A stretch of DNA of 64,000 bases from Serinicoccus profundi. GTDB lineage: Bacteria > Actinomycetota > Actinomycetes > Actinomycetales > Dermatophilaceae. The stretch spans positions 2,046,001-2,110,000 of the forward strand of contig NZ_CP042862.1 of assembly GCF_008001015.1 (NCBI RefSeq), given 5' to 3'. The translations under genes were made by a program, and so were the position numbers. The notes below the pieces were generated by a model that was given only the letters and a program-made list of their open reading frames with translations, was not told where the DNA came from and did not search any database. The stretch's first letter is position 1; every line of letters begins with the position of its first letter. Below are positions 1 through 11,223 of the stretch, piece by piece.

Positions 1-575
1 CCCTCGCCGGTCTTGCCCGACACCCGCATGACGTCGCCCGGGTCGCACCCGATGAGCCCGGCGAGCTCCTCGGCATACTTCTCCGGCTGCGCCGAGGGCA
101 GGTCGATCTTGTTGAGCACCGGGATGATGGCGAGGTCGTTCTCCATCGCGAGGTAGAGGTTGGCCAGCGTCTGGGCCTCGATGCCCTGCGCGGCGTCGAC
201 GAGCAGCACGGCGCCCTCGCAGGCCGCGAGGCTGCGGCTCACCTCGTAGGTGAAGTCGACGTGGCCCGGGGTGTCGATCATGTTGAGGATGTAGGTGCGG
301 GTGTCCGAGCTCCACGGCATCCGCACGGCCTGGCTCTTGATGGTGATGCCGCGCTCGCGCTCGATGTCCATGCGGTCGAGGTATTGCGCGCGCATGGCGC
401 GCTCCTCCACCACGCCGGTGACCTGCAACATCCGGTCGGCCAGGGTCGACTTGCCGTGGTCGATGTGGGCGATGATGCAGAAGTTGCGGATGACCTCGGG
501 CGGGGTCGAGGCCGGTTGGGGCACCGAGTCGGGACGGGCGAGCGGAGACAGGGCGGGCACCTCGTAGACGGACAT
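1..575 (-). CDS. lepA: Elongation factor 4 (LepA), N-terminal part
   Basis: This is the 5' part of a translational GTPase that back-translocates stalled ribosomes; the rest lies beyond the window edge. The start is the ATG at 575, reading [15 protein letters not shown]. The G-domain motifs are in order: P-loop AHIDHGKST, switch I region [18 protein letters not shown] (G3) and NKIDLP (G4), followed by the EF4-typical [10 protein letters not shown] stretch. LepA differs from EF-Tu and EF-G by the very short N-terminus and this spacing. No strong ribosome binding site is visible before the start. A hairpin at 659-697 separates it from the fasciclin gene upstream, so it is probably transcribed on its own. 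Confidence 0.93.
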   Translation of the reverse strand, partial: MSVYEVPALSPLARPDSVPQPASTPPEVIRNFCIIAHIDHGKSTLADRMLQVTGVVEERAMRAQYLDRMDIERERGITIKSQAVRMPWSSDTRTYILNMIDTPGHVDFTYEVSRSLAACEGAVLLVDAAQGIEAQTLANLYLAMENDLAIIPVLNKIDLPSAQPEKYAEELAGLIGCDPGDVMRVSGKTGE

Positions 576-658
576 CGTGATGGGCGGTGGGCGGTGGTCG
601 TCGGCCCCAGTCTCCCACGACAGGGCGGTATGGGCGTCACGGCGGCCCGTGTGGCACA

Positions 659-697
659 GACCTGCCCACGTCCCCGAGGTGGGGACGCGGGCAGGTC
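659..697 (-). terminator. Hairpin downstream of the fasciclin gene
   Basis: A 17-bp inverted repeat with one mismatch (arms 659-675 and 681-697, loop 676-680) lies just after the fasciclin stop at 744 on the minus strand. It has no T-tract, as is common for actinobacterial terminators. It would separate the oxidoreductase-fasciclin unit from lepA. Confidence 0.65.
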
Positions 698-743
698 CAT
701 CTCATCCGCCGACCGGTGTCTCGGTCCGGGCGGCGGCAGCGGG

Positions 744-1442
744 TCAGCCCTGCGGCATCAGCACCCCGTCGATGAGGTAGACGGTGGCGTTGGCGGTCTG
801 GACTCCGCCGCAGATGACCGAGGCGTCGTTGACCATGAGCTCGTCGCCGGAGCCGGAGACCTCGAGGGTCTCGCCCTGCGCCGTGGTCTGCTCGCCCACG
901 ACCTCGTCGGGGGTCAGCTGACCGGGCACGACGTGGTAGGTGAGGATCGAGCTGAGCAGCTCGCCGTCCTCGGCGAGGGTGGCCATCGTCTCCTGGTCGA
1001 TGGCCTCGAAGGCCTCGTCGACCGGCGCGAAGACGGTGAACTCGTCGCCGTTGAGGGTGTCGACAAGGTCGACGTCCGGGTTGACCTCGCCCGAGACGGC
1101 GGCGGTCAGCTGGGTGAGCAGCGGGTTGTTGCTGGCGGCCACGGCGACCGGGTCCTGGGCCATGCCCTCGACCGAGCCGGCGCCGTCCGGCACGGCCTCC
1201 GCGTAGTCCGCGCAGCCCGCACCGACGAGGTTGGCGGCGGGGTCCATCTCGTCGCCCGCCATGTCCTCCTCGGTCTCCATGTCCTCATCGGCCATGTCCT
1301 CCTCGGACTCCATCTCCTCCGAGGCGGTGTCCTCGGCGGCGGCGTTGGTGTCCTCGGCGGCCATGTCCTCGCCGCCACAGGCGGTCAGGGCGAACATGGA
1401 GGCCATCGAGACGGCAAGCATTCCCTTGGAGATACGCATCAT
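744..1442 (-). CDS. Fasciclin-domain lipoprotein (MPT70/MPB83-like)
   Basis: Secreted lipoprotein of 232 residues. The signal peptide ends in the lipobox LTAC with Cys22 as the expected lipid anchor. Residues about 25-65 form an extremely acidic spacer built from imperfect EEDM/AEDT units. The rest is a FAS1 domain, with the motifs [26 protein letters not shown] and [15 protein letters not shown]1 proteins mediate adhesion or protein contacts at the cell surface; the partner here is unknown. The gene starts 28 bases after the molybdopterin oxidoreductase on the same strand, so the two are probably one operon. The start at 1442 has an AAAGGA sequence a few bases upstream; ATG 1439 is also possible. 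Confidence 0.9.
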   Translation of the reverse strand: MMRISKGMLAVSMASMFALTACGGEDMAAEDTNAAAEDTASEEMESEEDMADEDMETEEDMAGDEMDPAANLVGAGCADYAEAVPDGAGSVEGMAQDPVAVAASNNPLLTQLTAAVSGEVNPDVDLVDTLNGDEFTVFAPVDEAFEAIDQETMATLAEDGELLSSILTYHVVPGQLTPDEVVGEQTTAQGETLEVSGSGDELMVNDASVICGGVQTANATVYLIDGVLMPQG

Positions 1443-1470
1443 GCATTCCTTTCTGATGGGGTCGGATCGC

Positions 1471-2994
1471 TCACGAGACCGAGACGGTCACGTTGTGCCA
1501 TCCGGTGGACCCGTCAGGAGCGATGGGCTCCCGCCGGGAGGTCTGGACGGTGCCCGCGCGATCGGTCGCGCGGACCTCGAGCCGGTGTGATCCCGGCTCG
1601 GCCGACCAGCGCCAGCGCCACGCGCGCCAGGTCTGGTCGGAGTCTTCGGCGCCGAGCTCGGCGTCCTGCCACTCCCCCTCGTCAGCGCGCACCTGCACGC
1701 GCTCGATGCCCACGGTCTGCGCCCAGGCGACACCGGCCACGGTGACCTCGCCCGCCTCGAGCTGGGCGAAGGAGCCGGGCACGTCGATCCGGGAGGAGAG
1801 CTTGATCGGGGCCTTCGCGGCATACCCGCGGTCGGTCCAGTAGGCGGTGAAGTCGGCGAACCGGGTGACCTCGAGCTCGGTCAGCCACTTGGTCGCCGAC
1901 ACGTAGCCGTAGAGACCGGGGGTGACCATGCGCAGGGGGTGGCCGTGCTCGGCCGGGAGCGGGACGCCGTTCATCCCCACGGCGAGGAGTGCCTCGCGGT
2001 CGTCGGTGAGGACCTCGAGCGGGGTGCCGGCGGTGTAGCCGTCGACGCTCACCGAGCGCACGGCGTCGGCACCGGCCTGCACGCCCGCCTCGGCCAGCAG
2101 CTCGCGGACGGGTATGCCGAGCCAGGTCGCGTTGCCGAGGAGGTCGCCACCGACCTCGTTGCTCACGCAGGTCAGGGTGATCCGGCGCTCGACCAGGTCG
2201 CGGGAGAGCAGATCCTGCATCGTCAGCTCGAGGGGACGGTCCACCATCCCGGTGATCCGCAGCACGTGCGAGGCTGCGTCGACCGACGGCACCTGCAGCG
2301 CCGTGTCGACGCGGTAGAAGTCCGGTGTCGGGGTCACGTGCGGGGTGAGACCGTCGATGTCGAAGCTCACGCCCTCCGGGATCGGGTCAGCCGGCGTCGC
2401 GGCGGTCGGGAGGTCCAGGCTGGTGGAGCCGGACGGCCCACCCACGGTGCGGGCCGCCGCGCCCGCTGCCCCCAGGGCGACCACGCTCGACGTCGCGAGC
2501 AGGAAGCGCCGACGGTCCAGGCCCTGGGCCCGCCCGACGCGCACCGGCAGCGCCGAGAGCAGCCAGGCCAGGCCTCCGACGCCGACGACGAGCATGGTGA
2601 GCACGGCGGCCACGAGGGCCGGGGCTCCCCCACCCTGCGCCGGGTCGAGCACCATCGCGAGCGCGGCGAGTCCGACGAGCGCGGTCATGCCGAGGAGGGC
2701 TACACCGCGGCGGCGGGCCCCCACCCACCCCAGGACGAGGACCGCCACGAGCAGGGTGACGAGCACGCCGCCCACGAGGACGGCCTTGTCGGCGGAGCCG
2801 AAGGTCGCGATCGCCCACTCCTTGAGCGGGCGGGGGGTGAGGTCCACGGCGCGGTTGCCGACGGCGACCACCGGACCGGTCACGTCCACGAGTCGGGAGA
2901 CGCCCTCCCCGGCGAGCACACCGGCCGCGCCGGCGAGCAGCCCGGAGGCCGCTCCGGCTGCGCGGTGGCCCCGCTGGATCGGTGTCGTCGTCAT
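1471..2994 (-). CDS. Membrane-anchored molybdopterin-dependent oxidoreductase (sulfite oxidase family)
   Basis: A 507-residue protein with about four to five N-terminal hydrophobic segments (residues 15-30, 70-90, 97-115, 120-145 and 165-180), the last preceded by DRRRFLL, which resembles a twin-arginine motif. The exported part (about 190-400) is an oxidoreductase molybdopterin-binding domain. [10 protein letters not shown] holds the expected molybdenum-ligand Cys, and [20 protein letters not shown] is typical of this family. The C-terminus (about 405-507) is an Ig-like dimerisation domain as in sulfite oxidase and YedY relatives. Its substrate cannot be told from sequence. The pairing with a fasciclin lipoprotein suggests a shared role at the cell surface. 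A Crp-like site lies just upstream at 3028-3043. Confidence 0.88.
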   Translation of the reverse strand: MTTTPIQRGHRAAGAASGLLAGAAGVLAGEGVSRLVDVTGPVVAVGNRAVDLTPRPLKEWAIATFGSADKAVLVGGVLVTLLVAVLVLGWVGARRRGVALLGMTALVGLAALAMVLDPAQGGGAPALVAAVLTMLVVGVGGLAWLLSALPVRVGRAQGLDRRRFLLATSSVVALGAAGAAARTVGGPSGSTSLDLPTAATPADPIPEGVSFDIDGLTPHVTPTPDFYRVDTALQVPSVDAASHVLRITGMVDRPLELTMQDLLSRDLVERRITLTCVSNEVGGDLLGNATWLGIPVRELLAEAGVQAGADAVRSVSVDGYTAGTPLEVLTDDREALLAVGMNGVPLPAEHGHPLRMVTPGLYGYVSATKWLTELEVTRFADFTAYWTDRGYAAKAPIKLSSRIDVPGSFAQLEAGEVTVAGVAWAQTVGIERVQVRADEGEWQDAELGAEDSDQTWRAWRWRWSAEPGSHRLEVRATDRAGTVQTSRREPIAPDGSTGWHNVTVSVS

Positions 2995-2996
2995 GC

Positions 2997-3013
2997 CCAG
3001 GATTCGAACCTGG
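2997..3013 (-). other. tRNA T-arm-like hairpin
   Basis: On the minus strand these 17 bases read CCAGG-TTCGAAT-CCTGG, a perfect T-psi-C arm. They lie directly before the oxidoreductase start codon. I find no matching acceptor strand or anticodon arm, so it is not a complete tRNA. It could be a tRNA remnant or a chance 5' UTR hairpin. Confidence 0.4.
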
Positions 3014-3027
3014 CGACGCCACGGATC

Positions 3028-3043
3028 TGTGACCTAGGTCACG
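3028..3043. promoter_or_regulatory. Putative Crp/GlxR-type operator
   Basis: The 16 bases TGTGACCTAGGTCACG match the Crp/GlxR consensus TGTGA-N6-TCACA at all but the last position and contain a 14-bp perfect palindrome. The site lies 34 bases upstream of the oxidoreductase start and just before the end of the adjacent acetyltransferase gene. The Crp-family assignment is inferred from the consensus only. Confidence 0.5.
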
Positions 3044-3049
3044 CAGGCC

Positions 3050-3478
3050 CTAGCTCAGCTGCACGAAGGCCCTCAGTCGACCGTCCTGGTGCTCCCGGAT
3101 CTCGGTCCACCCCAAGGACTCGTAGAAGGCGCGCTGACGAGGCTCGTCGTCGGTGAGCAGGACCTTCTGCCGACACTGCTCGAAGGGCTCGAGCGCCGCG
3201 GACACCAGGGCCCGCCCCACCCCCTCGCGCTGCAGCTCCGGGCGTACGAGCACGTCCTGGAGGTAGGCGATGGTGGCGCCGTCGGAGATGACCCGGGCCA
3301 GGCCGAGCAGCTCGCCGCCGTAGCGGGCGGTGACCACCCTCGAGGACCCCTCGACGGCGGTCTCCAGGGTGTCCGGGTCGGTGGTGTAGCCCGACCATCC
3401 CACGGCGTCGTAGAGACCCAGCAGTTCCTCCCGCGTCGGGCGGTCCTCGGCGCTGATGAGAATCTCGTGCCCAGTCAC
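3050..3478 (-). CDS. GNAT-family N-acetyltransferase
   Basis: A 142-residue single-domain acetyltransferase. The reading frame extends further upstream, but the GTG at 3478 gives a normal GNAT beginning (VTGHEILISAEDRPTREELL). The core beta strands are SRVVTARYGGELLGLARVI and IAYLQDVLVRPELQREGVGRAL, the latter carrying the acetyl-CoA pyrophosphate-binding Q/R-x-x-G-x-G/A loop. The C-terminal QRAFYESLGWTEI is also typical. The acceptor substrate is unknown. The ribosome binding site is weak. It diverges from the malate synthase gene. Confidence 0.85.
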   Translation of the reverse strand: MTGHEILISAEDRPTREELLGLYDAVGWSGYTTDPDTLETAVEGSSRVVTARYGGELLGLARVISDGATIAYLQDVLVRPELQREGVGRALVSAALEPFEQCRQKVLLTDDEPRQRAFYESLGWTEIREHQDGRLRAFVQLS

Positions 3479-3591
3479 GCGGCCCAGCGTAGCCACCGCC
3501 CGCGGTCCCCGCCATCGGCGGCGACACCTCCCACACTGGTGGACGGATCCCACTCCGGACGCTACGCTGCATTTCATCCAGTGAACTCAAG

Positions 3592-3608
3592 ATTCCGGCA
3601 TACGGAAT
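3592..3608. promoter_or_regulatory. Inverted-repeat operator upstream of malate synthase
   Basis: ATTCCG-GCATA-CGGAAT is a perfect 6-bp inverted repeat with a 5-bp spacer, 14 bases before the aceB start. Palindromes of this kind are bound by IclR-family regulators. An IclR-family gene occurs at the far end of the same catabolic block (11361), which makes it a plausible binder. Confidence 0.5.
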
Positions 3609-3622
3609 GATGCGGAGGCGCG

Positions 3623-5233
<1,611 letters not shown>

Positions 5234-5298
5234 GCCGGTCCCCCGGACGTGACCTAGGGTGGCGAGTCAGCGAGGCTCGGCCGAGAAGGAGACACGCG

Positions 5299-6774
5299 AT
5301 GACGCAGACGGACGGACAGGCCGCGATCCGAGGTCTCGATCGGGACCTGCGCGGGCAGCTGCCCGGTCACACCCTCATCACCGACCCGGCGCAGCGGGAG
5401 ACGTATGCCTGTGACGGGCTCGCGGCCTACCGCGTCCGGCCCGCGCTGGTCGTCCTCGTGGAGAGCGCCGAGCAGGTCGCCCAGGTCGTGCGGGCCTGCG
5501 CCCGGCACGGGGTGCCCTTCGTCGCCCGCGGCTCGGGCACCGGCCTCTCTGGGGGTGCCCTCCCCCACGCCGACGGCGTGCTCATCGTCACCAGTCGGCT
5601 GCGGACGCTGCACGAGGTGCGCCCGGAGGACCAGCGCGCCGTCGCCGACCCCGGCGTCATCAACCTGGCGGTGAGCAAGGCCGCCAACCCGCTGGGCTAC
5701 TACTTCGCCCCCGACCCCAGCAGCCAGCAGATCTGCTCGATCGGCGGCAACGTCGCGGAGAACTCCGGCGGCGCGCACTGCCTCAAGTACGGCTTCACCG
5801 CCGGGCACGTGCTCTCCCTCGACGTCGTCACCCCCGATGGTGAGCAGATCACCCTGGGCACCGAGGCGCCCGACGCCCCCGGTTACGACCTGCTGGGGGC
5901 CTTCGTGGGCAGCGAGGGCACGCTCGGCATCGCCACCCGCGCCACGCTGCGCCTGACCCGGCTGCCGCAGGACGTGCACACCTGTCTCGCCGGCTTCGGC
6001 AGCACCGACGACGCCGGCGCGGCCACCAGCGCGATCATCGCCGCGGGGATCGTGCCCGCGGCCATCGAGATCATGGACGCCCTGGCCATCGAGGCCGCCG
6101 AGGCTGCCGTCTCCTGCGGCTACCCCGAGGGCGCGGGCGCGGTCCTCGTCGTCGAGCTGGACGGCCCCGCGGTCGAGGTCGCCGACGAGCTGGAGCGGGT
6201 CGAGCAGATCTGCCGGGACCAGGGAGCCTTCGAGTTCCGGGCAGCGACCGACGCCGCGGAGCGCGCGGAGATCTGGAAGGGCCGCAAGTCCGCCTTCGCC
6301 GCGGTCGGGCGGATCTCGCCGGACTACATCGTCCAGGACGGCGTCGTCCCTCGGACCTCGCTGCCCGAGGTGCTGCGGGAGATGGGCCGGATCAGCGCCG
6401 AGCGCGGGGTCAGGGTGGCCAACGTCTTCCACGCAGGCGACGGCAACCTGCACCCTCTCGTCCTCTTCGACGCCGCTCAGGAGGGCGCGACCGAGCGTGC
6501 CGAGGAGGTCTCCGGCATGATCCTCGACCTGTGCATCGAGCACGGCGGGTCGATCACCGGGGAGCACGGGGTGGGCGCCGACAAGGCGAGGTACATGCCG
6601 CGCATGTTCGGGCCGGACGACCTCGACACGATGCAGCTCGTGCGCTGCGCCTTCGACCCGGCCGGGCTGGCCAACCCGGGAAAGATCTACCCCACGCCTC
6701 GGATGTGCGGGGAGCGCCCGCGGATCGTGCACGCGGCGGACGAGCCCGTCCTCGAGCAGGCGGAGGTCTTCTGA
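5299..6774 (+). CDS. glcD: Glycolate oxidase FAD-binding subunit GlcD
   Basis: Catalytic flavoprotein subunit of glycolate oxidase (glycolate to glyoxylate), 491 residues. The N-terminal PCMH-type FAD domain shows PFVARGSGTGLSGGALP and the stretch SIGGNVAENSGGAHCLKYG. The C-terminal FAD-oxidase domain has NVFHAGDGNLHPLVLFD, GGSITGEHGVGADK and the end motif FDPAGLANPGKIYP. D-lactate dehydrogenases share this fold, but the glcD-glcE-glcF order settles the assignment. AAGGAGA precedes the ATG. A -10-like TAGGGT at 5255-5260, overlapping a GTGACCTAGG half-palindrome, suggests a separate promoter. The stop overlaps the glcE start by one base. Confidence 0.94.
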   Translation: MTQTDGQAAIRGLDRDLRGQLPGHTLITDPAQRETYACDGLAAYRVRPALVVLVESAEQVAQVVRACARHGVPFVARGSGTGLSGGALPHADGVLIVTSRLRTLHEVRPEDQRAVADPGVINLAVSKAANPLGYYFAPDPSSQQICSIGGNVAENSGGAHCLKYGFTAGHVLSLDVVTPDGEQITLGTEAPDAPGYDLLGAFVGSEGTLGIATRATLRLTRLPQDVHTCLAGFGSTDDAGAATSAIIAAGIVPAAIEIMDALAIEAAEAAVSCGYPEGAGAVLVVELDGPAVEVADELERVEQICRDQGAFEFRAATDAAERAEIWKGRKSAFAAVGRISPDYIVQDGVVPRTSLPEVLREMGRISAERGVRVANVFHAGDGNLHPLVLFDAAQEGATERAEEVSGMILDLCIEHGGSITGEHGVGADKARYMPRMFGPDDLDTMQLVRCAFDPAGLANPGKIYPTPRMCGERPRIVHAADEPVLEQAEVF

Positions 6775-8048
6775 TGTCGGTGGAACAGCTGCTCGGCGGC
6801 GTCTGCGAGGTCCGCCCGGCGACGGCCGCGGACTCGGTCGACGGCGTGTCCCCCCAGGTGGTGGCCCGCCCGGCCTCCGCGGAGGAGACGTCCGCGCTGC
6901 TGCGCGTGTGCTCAGCGCACGGACTCGCCGTGGTGGTGCGTGGTCACGGCAGCAAGATGGCCTGGGGCCGTGCACCCGAGCGGGTCGACGTCGTCCTGGA
7001 GACGGGGGCGATGGACGGGCTGGTCGAGCACTCCCGGGGCGACCTCATCGCCACCGCCGGCGCCGGTATGCCGTTGGCCCGCCTCCAGGAGGTGCTCGCC
7101 GAGGGCGGCCACCAGCTCGTCGTCGACGACCTCGCCGCGGGGCACGGCGTCGAGGGCGCGGGGTCCACGCTGGGTGGTGCCGTCGCCACCAACCTCTGCG
7201 GTCCCCGACGGCTGTGGGCGGGCCCTCTGCGCGACCTCGTCATCGGGGTGCGGCTGGTGCTGGGTGACGGCACCATCGCCAAGGCCGGCGGCAAGGTCGT
7301 CAAGAACGTCGCCGGCTACGACCTGGCCAAGCTGCTCACCGGCTCCTACGGCACCCTCGCCGTCATCACCGAGGTGACCGTCCGCCTCCATCCGCTCCCG
7401 GCGGAGACCCGCTGGATCGGCGCGTCCGTCGACCCCCGGGCGCTGGGGACGGTCCTCCACGAGGTCGTCCACAGCCAGCTCGCGCCGCACGCCGTCGAGG
7501 TCCGGGTCCGCCCCGGCGTGCGGCCGGCCGTCGTGACGATGCTGTCGGGCACCGAGGCCGGGGTGAGCGCCCGCGCCGAGGCCCTGCGCGAGAGCCTGGC
7601 CGACCTCGACTGCCCCGCCGAGGTGCACGACGCTCCTCCGCCCTGGTGGGGTGTGCTGCTGCACCCGGGCCAGCGGGCCGGCACCCCGCCGCCCCCGGGC
7701 TCGCGCCCGGTGCTGGTCAAGGCCACCGCGCGGTTGAGCGGCATACCCCAGCTCGTCGCAGCCGTCGAGGAGGTGGAGGGCACGGCCACCGGGTCCGCAG
7801 GAGTCGGCGTGCTGCACGTCGCCCTGCCTGCCGACGGTGCCGCGGACCGCATCCACCGGCTGCGCGCCGCCACCTCCGGGCTCGGCGGCTCCACCGTCGT
7901 GCTGGACGCCCCGCCGGAGGTGAAGTCCGGCCTCGACCCGGACTCGACCTGGGGCCCGGTGCCCGGACTCGGGCTCATGCGGGCCGTGAAGGACCAGTTC
8001 GACCCCGGACGGATCCTCGCGCCGGGCCGCTTCGTGGGAGGACTGTGA
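6774..8048 (+). CDS. glcE: Glycolate oxidase subunit GlcE
   Basis: FAD-binding subunit of the glycolate oxidase complex, 424 residues. It starts at the ATG overlapping the glcD stop (TGATG). It has one PCMH-type FAD domain with VVVRGHGSKMAWG, GSTLGGAVATNLCGPRR and KAGGKVVKNVAGYDLAKLLTGSYGTL, as in GlcE, and lacks the long C-terminal oxidase domain of GlcD. The end, MRAVKDQFDPGRILAPGRFVGG, is typical. One-base overlaps on both sides imply translational coupling, which fits subunits needed in equal amounts. Confidence 0.93.
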   Translation: MSVEQLLGGVCEVRPATAADSVDGVSPQVVARPASAEETSALLRVCSAHGLAVVVRGHGSKMAWGRAPERVDVVLETGAMDGLVEHSRGDLIATAGAGMPLARLQEVLAEGGHQLVVDDLAAGHGVEGAGSTLGGAVATNLCGPRRLWAGPLRDLVIGVRLVLGDGTIAKAGGKVVKNVAGYDLAKLLTGSYGTLAVITEVTVRLHPLPAETRWIGASVDPRALGTVLHEVVHSQLAPHAVEVRVRPGVRPAVVTMLSGTEAGVSARAEALRESLADLDCPAEVHDAPPPWWGVLLHPGQRAGTPPPPGSRPVLVKATARLSGIPQLVAAVEEVEGTATGSAGVGVLHVALPADGAADRIHRLRAATSGLGGSTVVLDAPPEVKSGLDPDSTWGPVPGLGLMRAVKDQFDPGRILAPGRFVGGL

Positions 8049-9472
8049 TGACCGAGCCAGAGTCGCGACGCACGCTGCTCGGGATGCCCCGGGTGCGCTC
8101 GACCGAGTCCGAGGTGGTGGCCGACCCTGCCTTCGACGCGCTGCGCCCGCCGGACCCGGACCTGCTCGACGACTGCGTGCACTGCGGCTTCTGCCTCACC
8201 ACCTGCCCCACCTACCAGCTGTGGGGCGAGGAGATGGACAGCCCACGTGGTCGCATCGACCAGATACGCGCCGCCAGCGAGGGAGCCCCCCTGACTGCCG
8301 CGACGGTCGGCCACCTCGACGCGTGCCTGGGCTGCATGGCCTGTGTGACGAGCTGCCCCTCGGGGGTGAAGTACGACCGCATCCTGGAGTCGACCCGCGC
8401 CCAGGTCGAGCGGCGCGTCACCCGGCCCCGGCGCGACCGCGCGCTGCGCTCGCTGATCTTCTCCCTCTTCCCCTACCCCTCCCGGCTGCGGATGCTCCGG
8501 GGCCCGCTGCGGCTGGCGCAGCGCACGGGCGCCCTCGCCCTGGTGGGCCGCACGGGGCTCGTCGGTCGGGTCAGCCCCGAGCTGGAGGTGATGCAGTCGC
8601 TGGCGCCACCGCTCGGCCCTCGCGTCGAGGTGCCCGAGCGGACGCCCGCGCAGGGCACCCGGCGCGCCGTCGTCGGGATGCTCACCGGGTGCGTGCAACG
8701 GGAGTTCTTCGGTGACGTCAACGCCGCCACGGCCCGCGTGCTGGCCGCCGAGGGCTGCGACGTCATCGCCCCCGCGCGCCAGGGCTGCTGCGGCGCCCTC
8801 TCGGTCCACACCGGTCGCGAGGAGGAGGGGATGGCCTTCGCCCGCCGCCTCATCGACACCTTCGAGGACGCCGGGGTCGAGACGGTCGTCGTCAACTCCG
8901 CCGGGTGCGGCTCCACGATGAAGGAGTACGTCCACCTCCTGGCCGACGACCCCGCCTACGCCGAGCGGGCCCGCGCCTTCAGCGGTCGCGTCCGGGACCT
9001 GGCCGAGTTCCTCGTCGAGCTGGGGCCGGTGGCCGCACGGCACCCGGTGTCGGAGGGGGAGGTGACCATCGCCTACCACGACGCCTGCCACCTGCGGCAC
9101 GCCCAGGGCATCGTCAGCGCTCCCCGCGAGCTGCTGGGCGGCATACCCGGGGTGGAGCTGGTGGAGATCCCGGACGGGGAGATCTGCTGCGGATCGGCCG
9201 GGGTCTACAACATCCTCAACCCCGAGCCGGCCACCGAGCTCGGCGACCGCAAGGCCGCCTCCATCCTGCGCACCGGCGCCGACCTGCTCGTGACGGCCAA
9301 CCCAGGCTGCCTCATGCAGATCAGCCAGGCGCTGGAGCGCGGCGGCCGCCCGCTGCCTTTCGTGCACACCGCGGTGGTCCTCGACGCGTCCCTCACCGGG
9401 ACGTCGCTGCCCGCGGCTGAGGCTCAGCCGACCCCGGTACCCGCGAGCGAACGCTCGCGGCGGTGGACGTAG
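8048..9472 (+). CDS. glcF: Glycolate oxidase iron-sulfur subunit GlcF
   Basis: Electron-transfer subunit of glycolate oxidase, 474 residues. The start is the ATG overlapping the glcE stop; the open frame upstream of it is the glcE region read out of frame. Two [4Fe-4S] motifs are present: [12 protein letters not shown] (Cys43, 46, 49, 53) and [12 protein letters not shown] (Cys93, 96, 99, 103). Two CCG domains follow (about 185-270 and 320-400), marked by [10 protein letters not shown] and [10 protein letters not shown], as in heterodisulfide reductase-type proteins. The last 49 bases overlap the 3' end of the convergent permease gene. Confidence 0.94.
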   Translation: MTEPESRRTLLGMPRVRSTESEVVADPAFDALRPPDPDLLDDCVHCGFCLTTCPTYQLWGEEMDSPRGRIDQIRAASEGAPLTAATVGHLDACLGCMACVTSCPSGVKYDRILESTRAQVERRVTRPRRDRALRSLIFSLFPYPSRLRMLRGPLRLAQRTGALALVGRTGLVGRVSPELEVMQSLAPPLGPRVEVPERTPAQGTRRAVVGMLTGCVQREFFGDVNAATARVLAAEGCDVIAPARQGCCGALSVHTGREEEGMAFARRLIDTFEDAGVETVVVNSAGCGSTMKEYVHLLADDPAYAERARAFSGRVRDLAEFLVELGPVAARHPVSEGEVTIAYHDACHLRHAQGIVSAPRELLGGIPGVELVEIPDGEICCGSAGVYNILNPEPATELGDRKAASILRTGADLLVTANPGCLMQISQALERGGRPLPFVHTAVVLDASLTGTSLPAAEAQPTPVPASERSRRWT

Positions 9473-11223
9473 ACGGTGAGCCCGACGAGCAGCGCCACGA
9501 GCAGGACGAGCTGCAGCAGGCCGAGGTTGAAGCCGATGCCGTAGATCCACAGATAGCTGATCGCGCCAGCGGCCAGGCAGTAGTAGGCGGTGATCAGCGC
9601 GGTCTTGCGGATGAGGTCGCCCTCACGACCGAGCAGGCCGACCGTGGCCGAGGCGGCGATGATGTTGTGGATCGCGACCGGGTTGCCGCCCGCCCCGCCG
9701 AGGGCCTGGGCCGCCACGACGCTCTCCGGAGCCACCCCGATCTCCTCGCCGGTGGCGAACTGGAAGAGCGAGAAGGTCAGGTTGCTCACCGTGTTGGACC
9801 CGGCGACGAAGGCCCCCAGTGCGCCGATCCACGGAGCGACCAGCGGCCAGTTGGAGCCGGCCACCGCAGCCGCTCCCTCGGCCAGCGTCACCGGCATCGA
9901 GGCGAGCCCGGAGTCGGTGAACTCGGCACCGGAACGGATGAGCAGGCGGACCAGGGGTACCGCGAAGAGCAGCGCCACCCCGGTGCCGAGGATCTGCTTG
10001 CCGGCCACGGCCCACGTCGTGCGGATCTGCTCCCTGCTCATGCGGTGCAGCCCGTAGGTGATGAGGCAGGTGAGGATGAAGACCGTCCCCGGGCTGTACA
10101 GCCACTGCCACGTCGTGGAGATGCCCGTGCCCAGGATGTTCTCGAAGGGCAGCGTCACCGCAGGGTTCTCCGAGCGCAACGCCGCGGTGAGCGGCTCGAT
10201 GAGCCGCGTCGCGAGCAGCAGCACCGCGATGAGGACGTAGGGAGCCCAGGCCCGCACCAGGCCCATCCGGCGCGTGTCGAGGTCGCCGAGGTGGTCGGTG
10301 TCGACGGTGCCCATCCAGCGCTCCTGCCAGCTGGCCCGCGGCCCGAAGTCGAAGGTGTCCTTGGGCATGAGGAAGCCGCGCGAGGAGGTGAACATCACCA
10401 GGGCGAGCCCGGCCAGCCCACCGAGCAGGGAGGGGAACTCGGGCCCGGCGAAGCGCGCCACGAGGACATAGGGCACGGTCATCGCCAGGGAGGCATAGAG
10501 GGCGAAGGGCCAGACCCGCAGGCCCTGGGCGAAGCTGCGGCGCTCCCCGAAGAACCCGGTGAGGAAGACCGCGATGAGCAGCGGGATGAGCAGTCCGGCG
10601 ATCGCGTGGATCGCCGCCACCTGGAAGCCGATCTCGGCGATGAGCCCGTCATAACCCAGCCCGAGCTCGGTGGCGCGCTCCTCCACTCCGGCGCCGCCCT
10701 GCAGACCGGTGCCCACCCCGACGATGATCGGGGTGCCGACGGCGCCGAAGGAGACCGGCGTCGACTGGATGATCAGCCCGACCATGACCGCCGCCATGGC
10801 GGGGAAGCCCAGCGCCAGCAGCAGCGGCGCCACGACGGCGGCGGGGGTCCCGAAGCCGGAGGCGCCCTCGATGAAGGAGCCGAACAGCCAGCCGATGATG
10901 ATGGCCTGGACCCGCCGGTCGGGGGAGATCGCGGTGAAGCCGGAACGGATGGTGGCCATGGCACCGCTGGAGATGACGGTGGCGAGCAGGAGCAGGGCAC
11001 CGAAGACGATGTAGAGCAGCGTCACCGCGATGATGAGGCCCTCGAGCGTGGCGGCGACCACTGCGGTAGGGCGCATCTGCCACACGGCGACCGCGATGAC
11101 GACGGTGATGACGTAGCCCACGGGCATGGCGTACTTCGCCGGCCAACGGAATCCGGCGAGCAGCACCCCCACGACCACGATCGGCGAGATCGCCAACAGG
11201 CTGAGCACGGCCAAGTTGTCCAC
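9424..11223 (-). CDS. lldP: LctP-family L-lactate/glycolate permease
   Basis: Polytopic membrane protein of 599 residues with about 13 hydrophobic segments, belonging to the lactate permease family that includes LldP and the glycolate permease GlcA. Family stretches include [29 protein letters not shown] and the C-terminal [20 protein letters not shown]. The GTG at 11223 is chosen because GAAAGG precedes it and the protein then begins in the first membrane segment; the longer frame has no membrane character. Next to glcDEF and malate synthase it may carry glycolate, lactate or both. It diverges from the IclR regulator and overlaps glcF by 49 bases at its 3' end. Confidence 0.92.
   Translation of the reverse strand: MDNLAVLSLLAISPIVVVGVLLAGFRWPAKYAMPVGYVITVVIAVAVWQMRPTAVVAATLEGLIIAVTLLYIVFGALLLLATVISSGAMATIRSGFTAISPDRRVQAIIIGWLFGSFIEGASGFGTPAAVVAPLLLALGFPAMAAVMVGLIIQSTPVSFGAVGTPIIVGVGTGLQGGAGVEERATELGLGYDGLIAEIGFQVAAIHAIAGLLIPLLIAVFLTGFFGERRSFAQGLRVWPFALYASLAMTVPYVLVARFAGPEFPSLLGGLAGLALVMFTSSRGFLMPKDTFDFGPRASWQERWMGTVDTDHLGDLDTRRMGLVRAWAPYVLIAVLLLATRLIEPLTAALRSENPAVTLPFENILGTGISTTWQWLYSPGTVFILTCLITYGLHRMSREQIRTTWAVAGKQILGTGVALLFAVPLVRLLIRSGAEFTDSGLASMPVTLAEGAAAVAGSNWPLVAPWIGALGAFVAGSNTVSNLTFSLFQFATGEEIGVAPESVVAAQALGGAGGNPVAIHNIIAASATVGLLGREGDLIRKTALITAYYCLAAGAISYLWIYGIGFNLGLLQLVLLVALLVGLTVYVHRRERSLAGTGVG

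Noticed and set aside
261-1745. Long plus-strand open frame across lepA and the fasciclin gene
   Set aside because: It is the His/Asp/Gly-rich antisense of real minus-strand genes, typical of GC-rich DNA.
2990-3060. A full tRNA gene on the minus strand around the T-arm-like sequence
   Set aside because: No 5' acceptor strand complementary to the 3' side and no anticodon arm at the right distance; only the T-arm is present.
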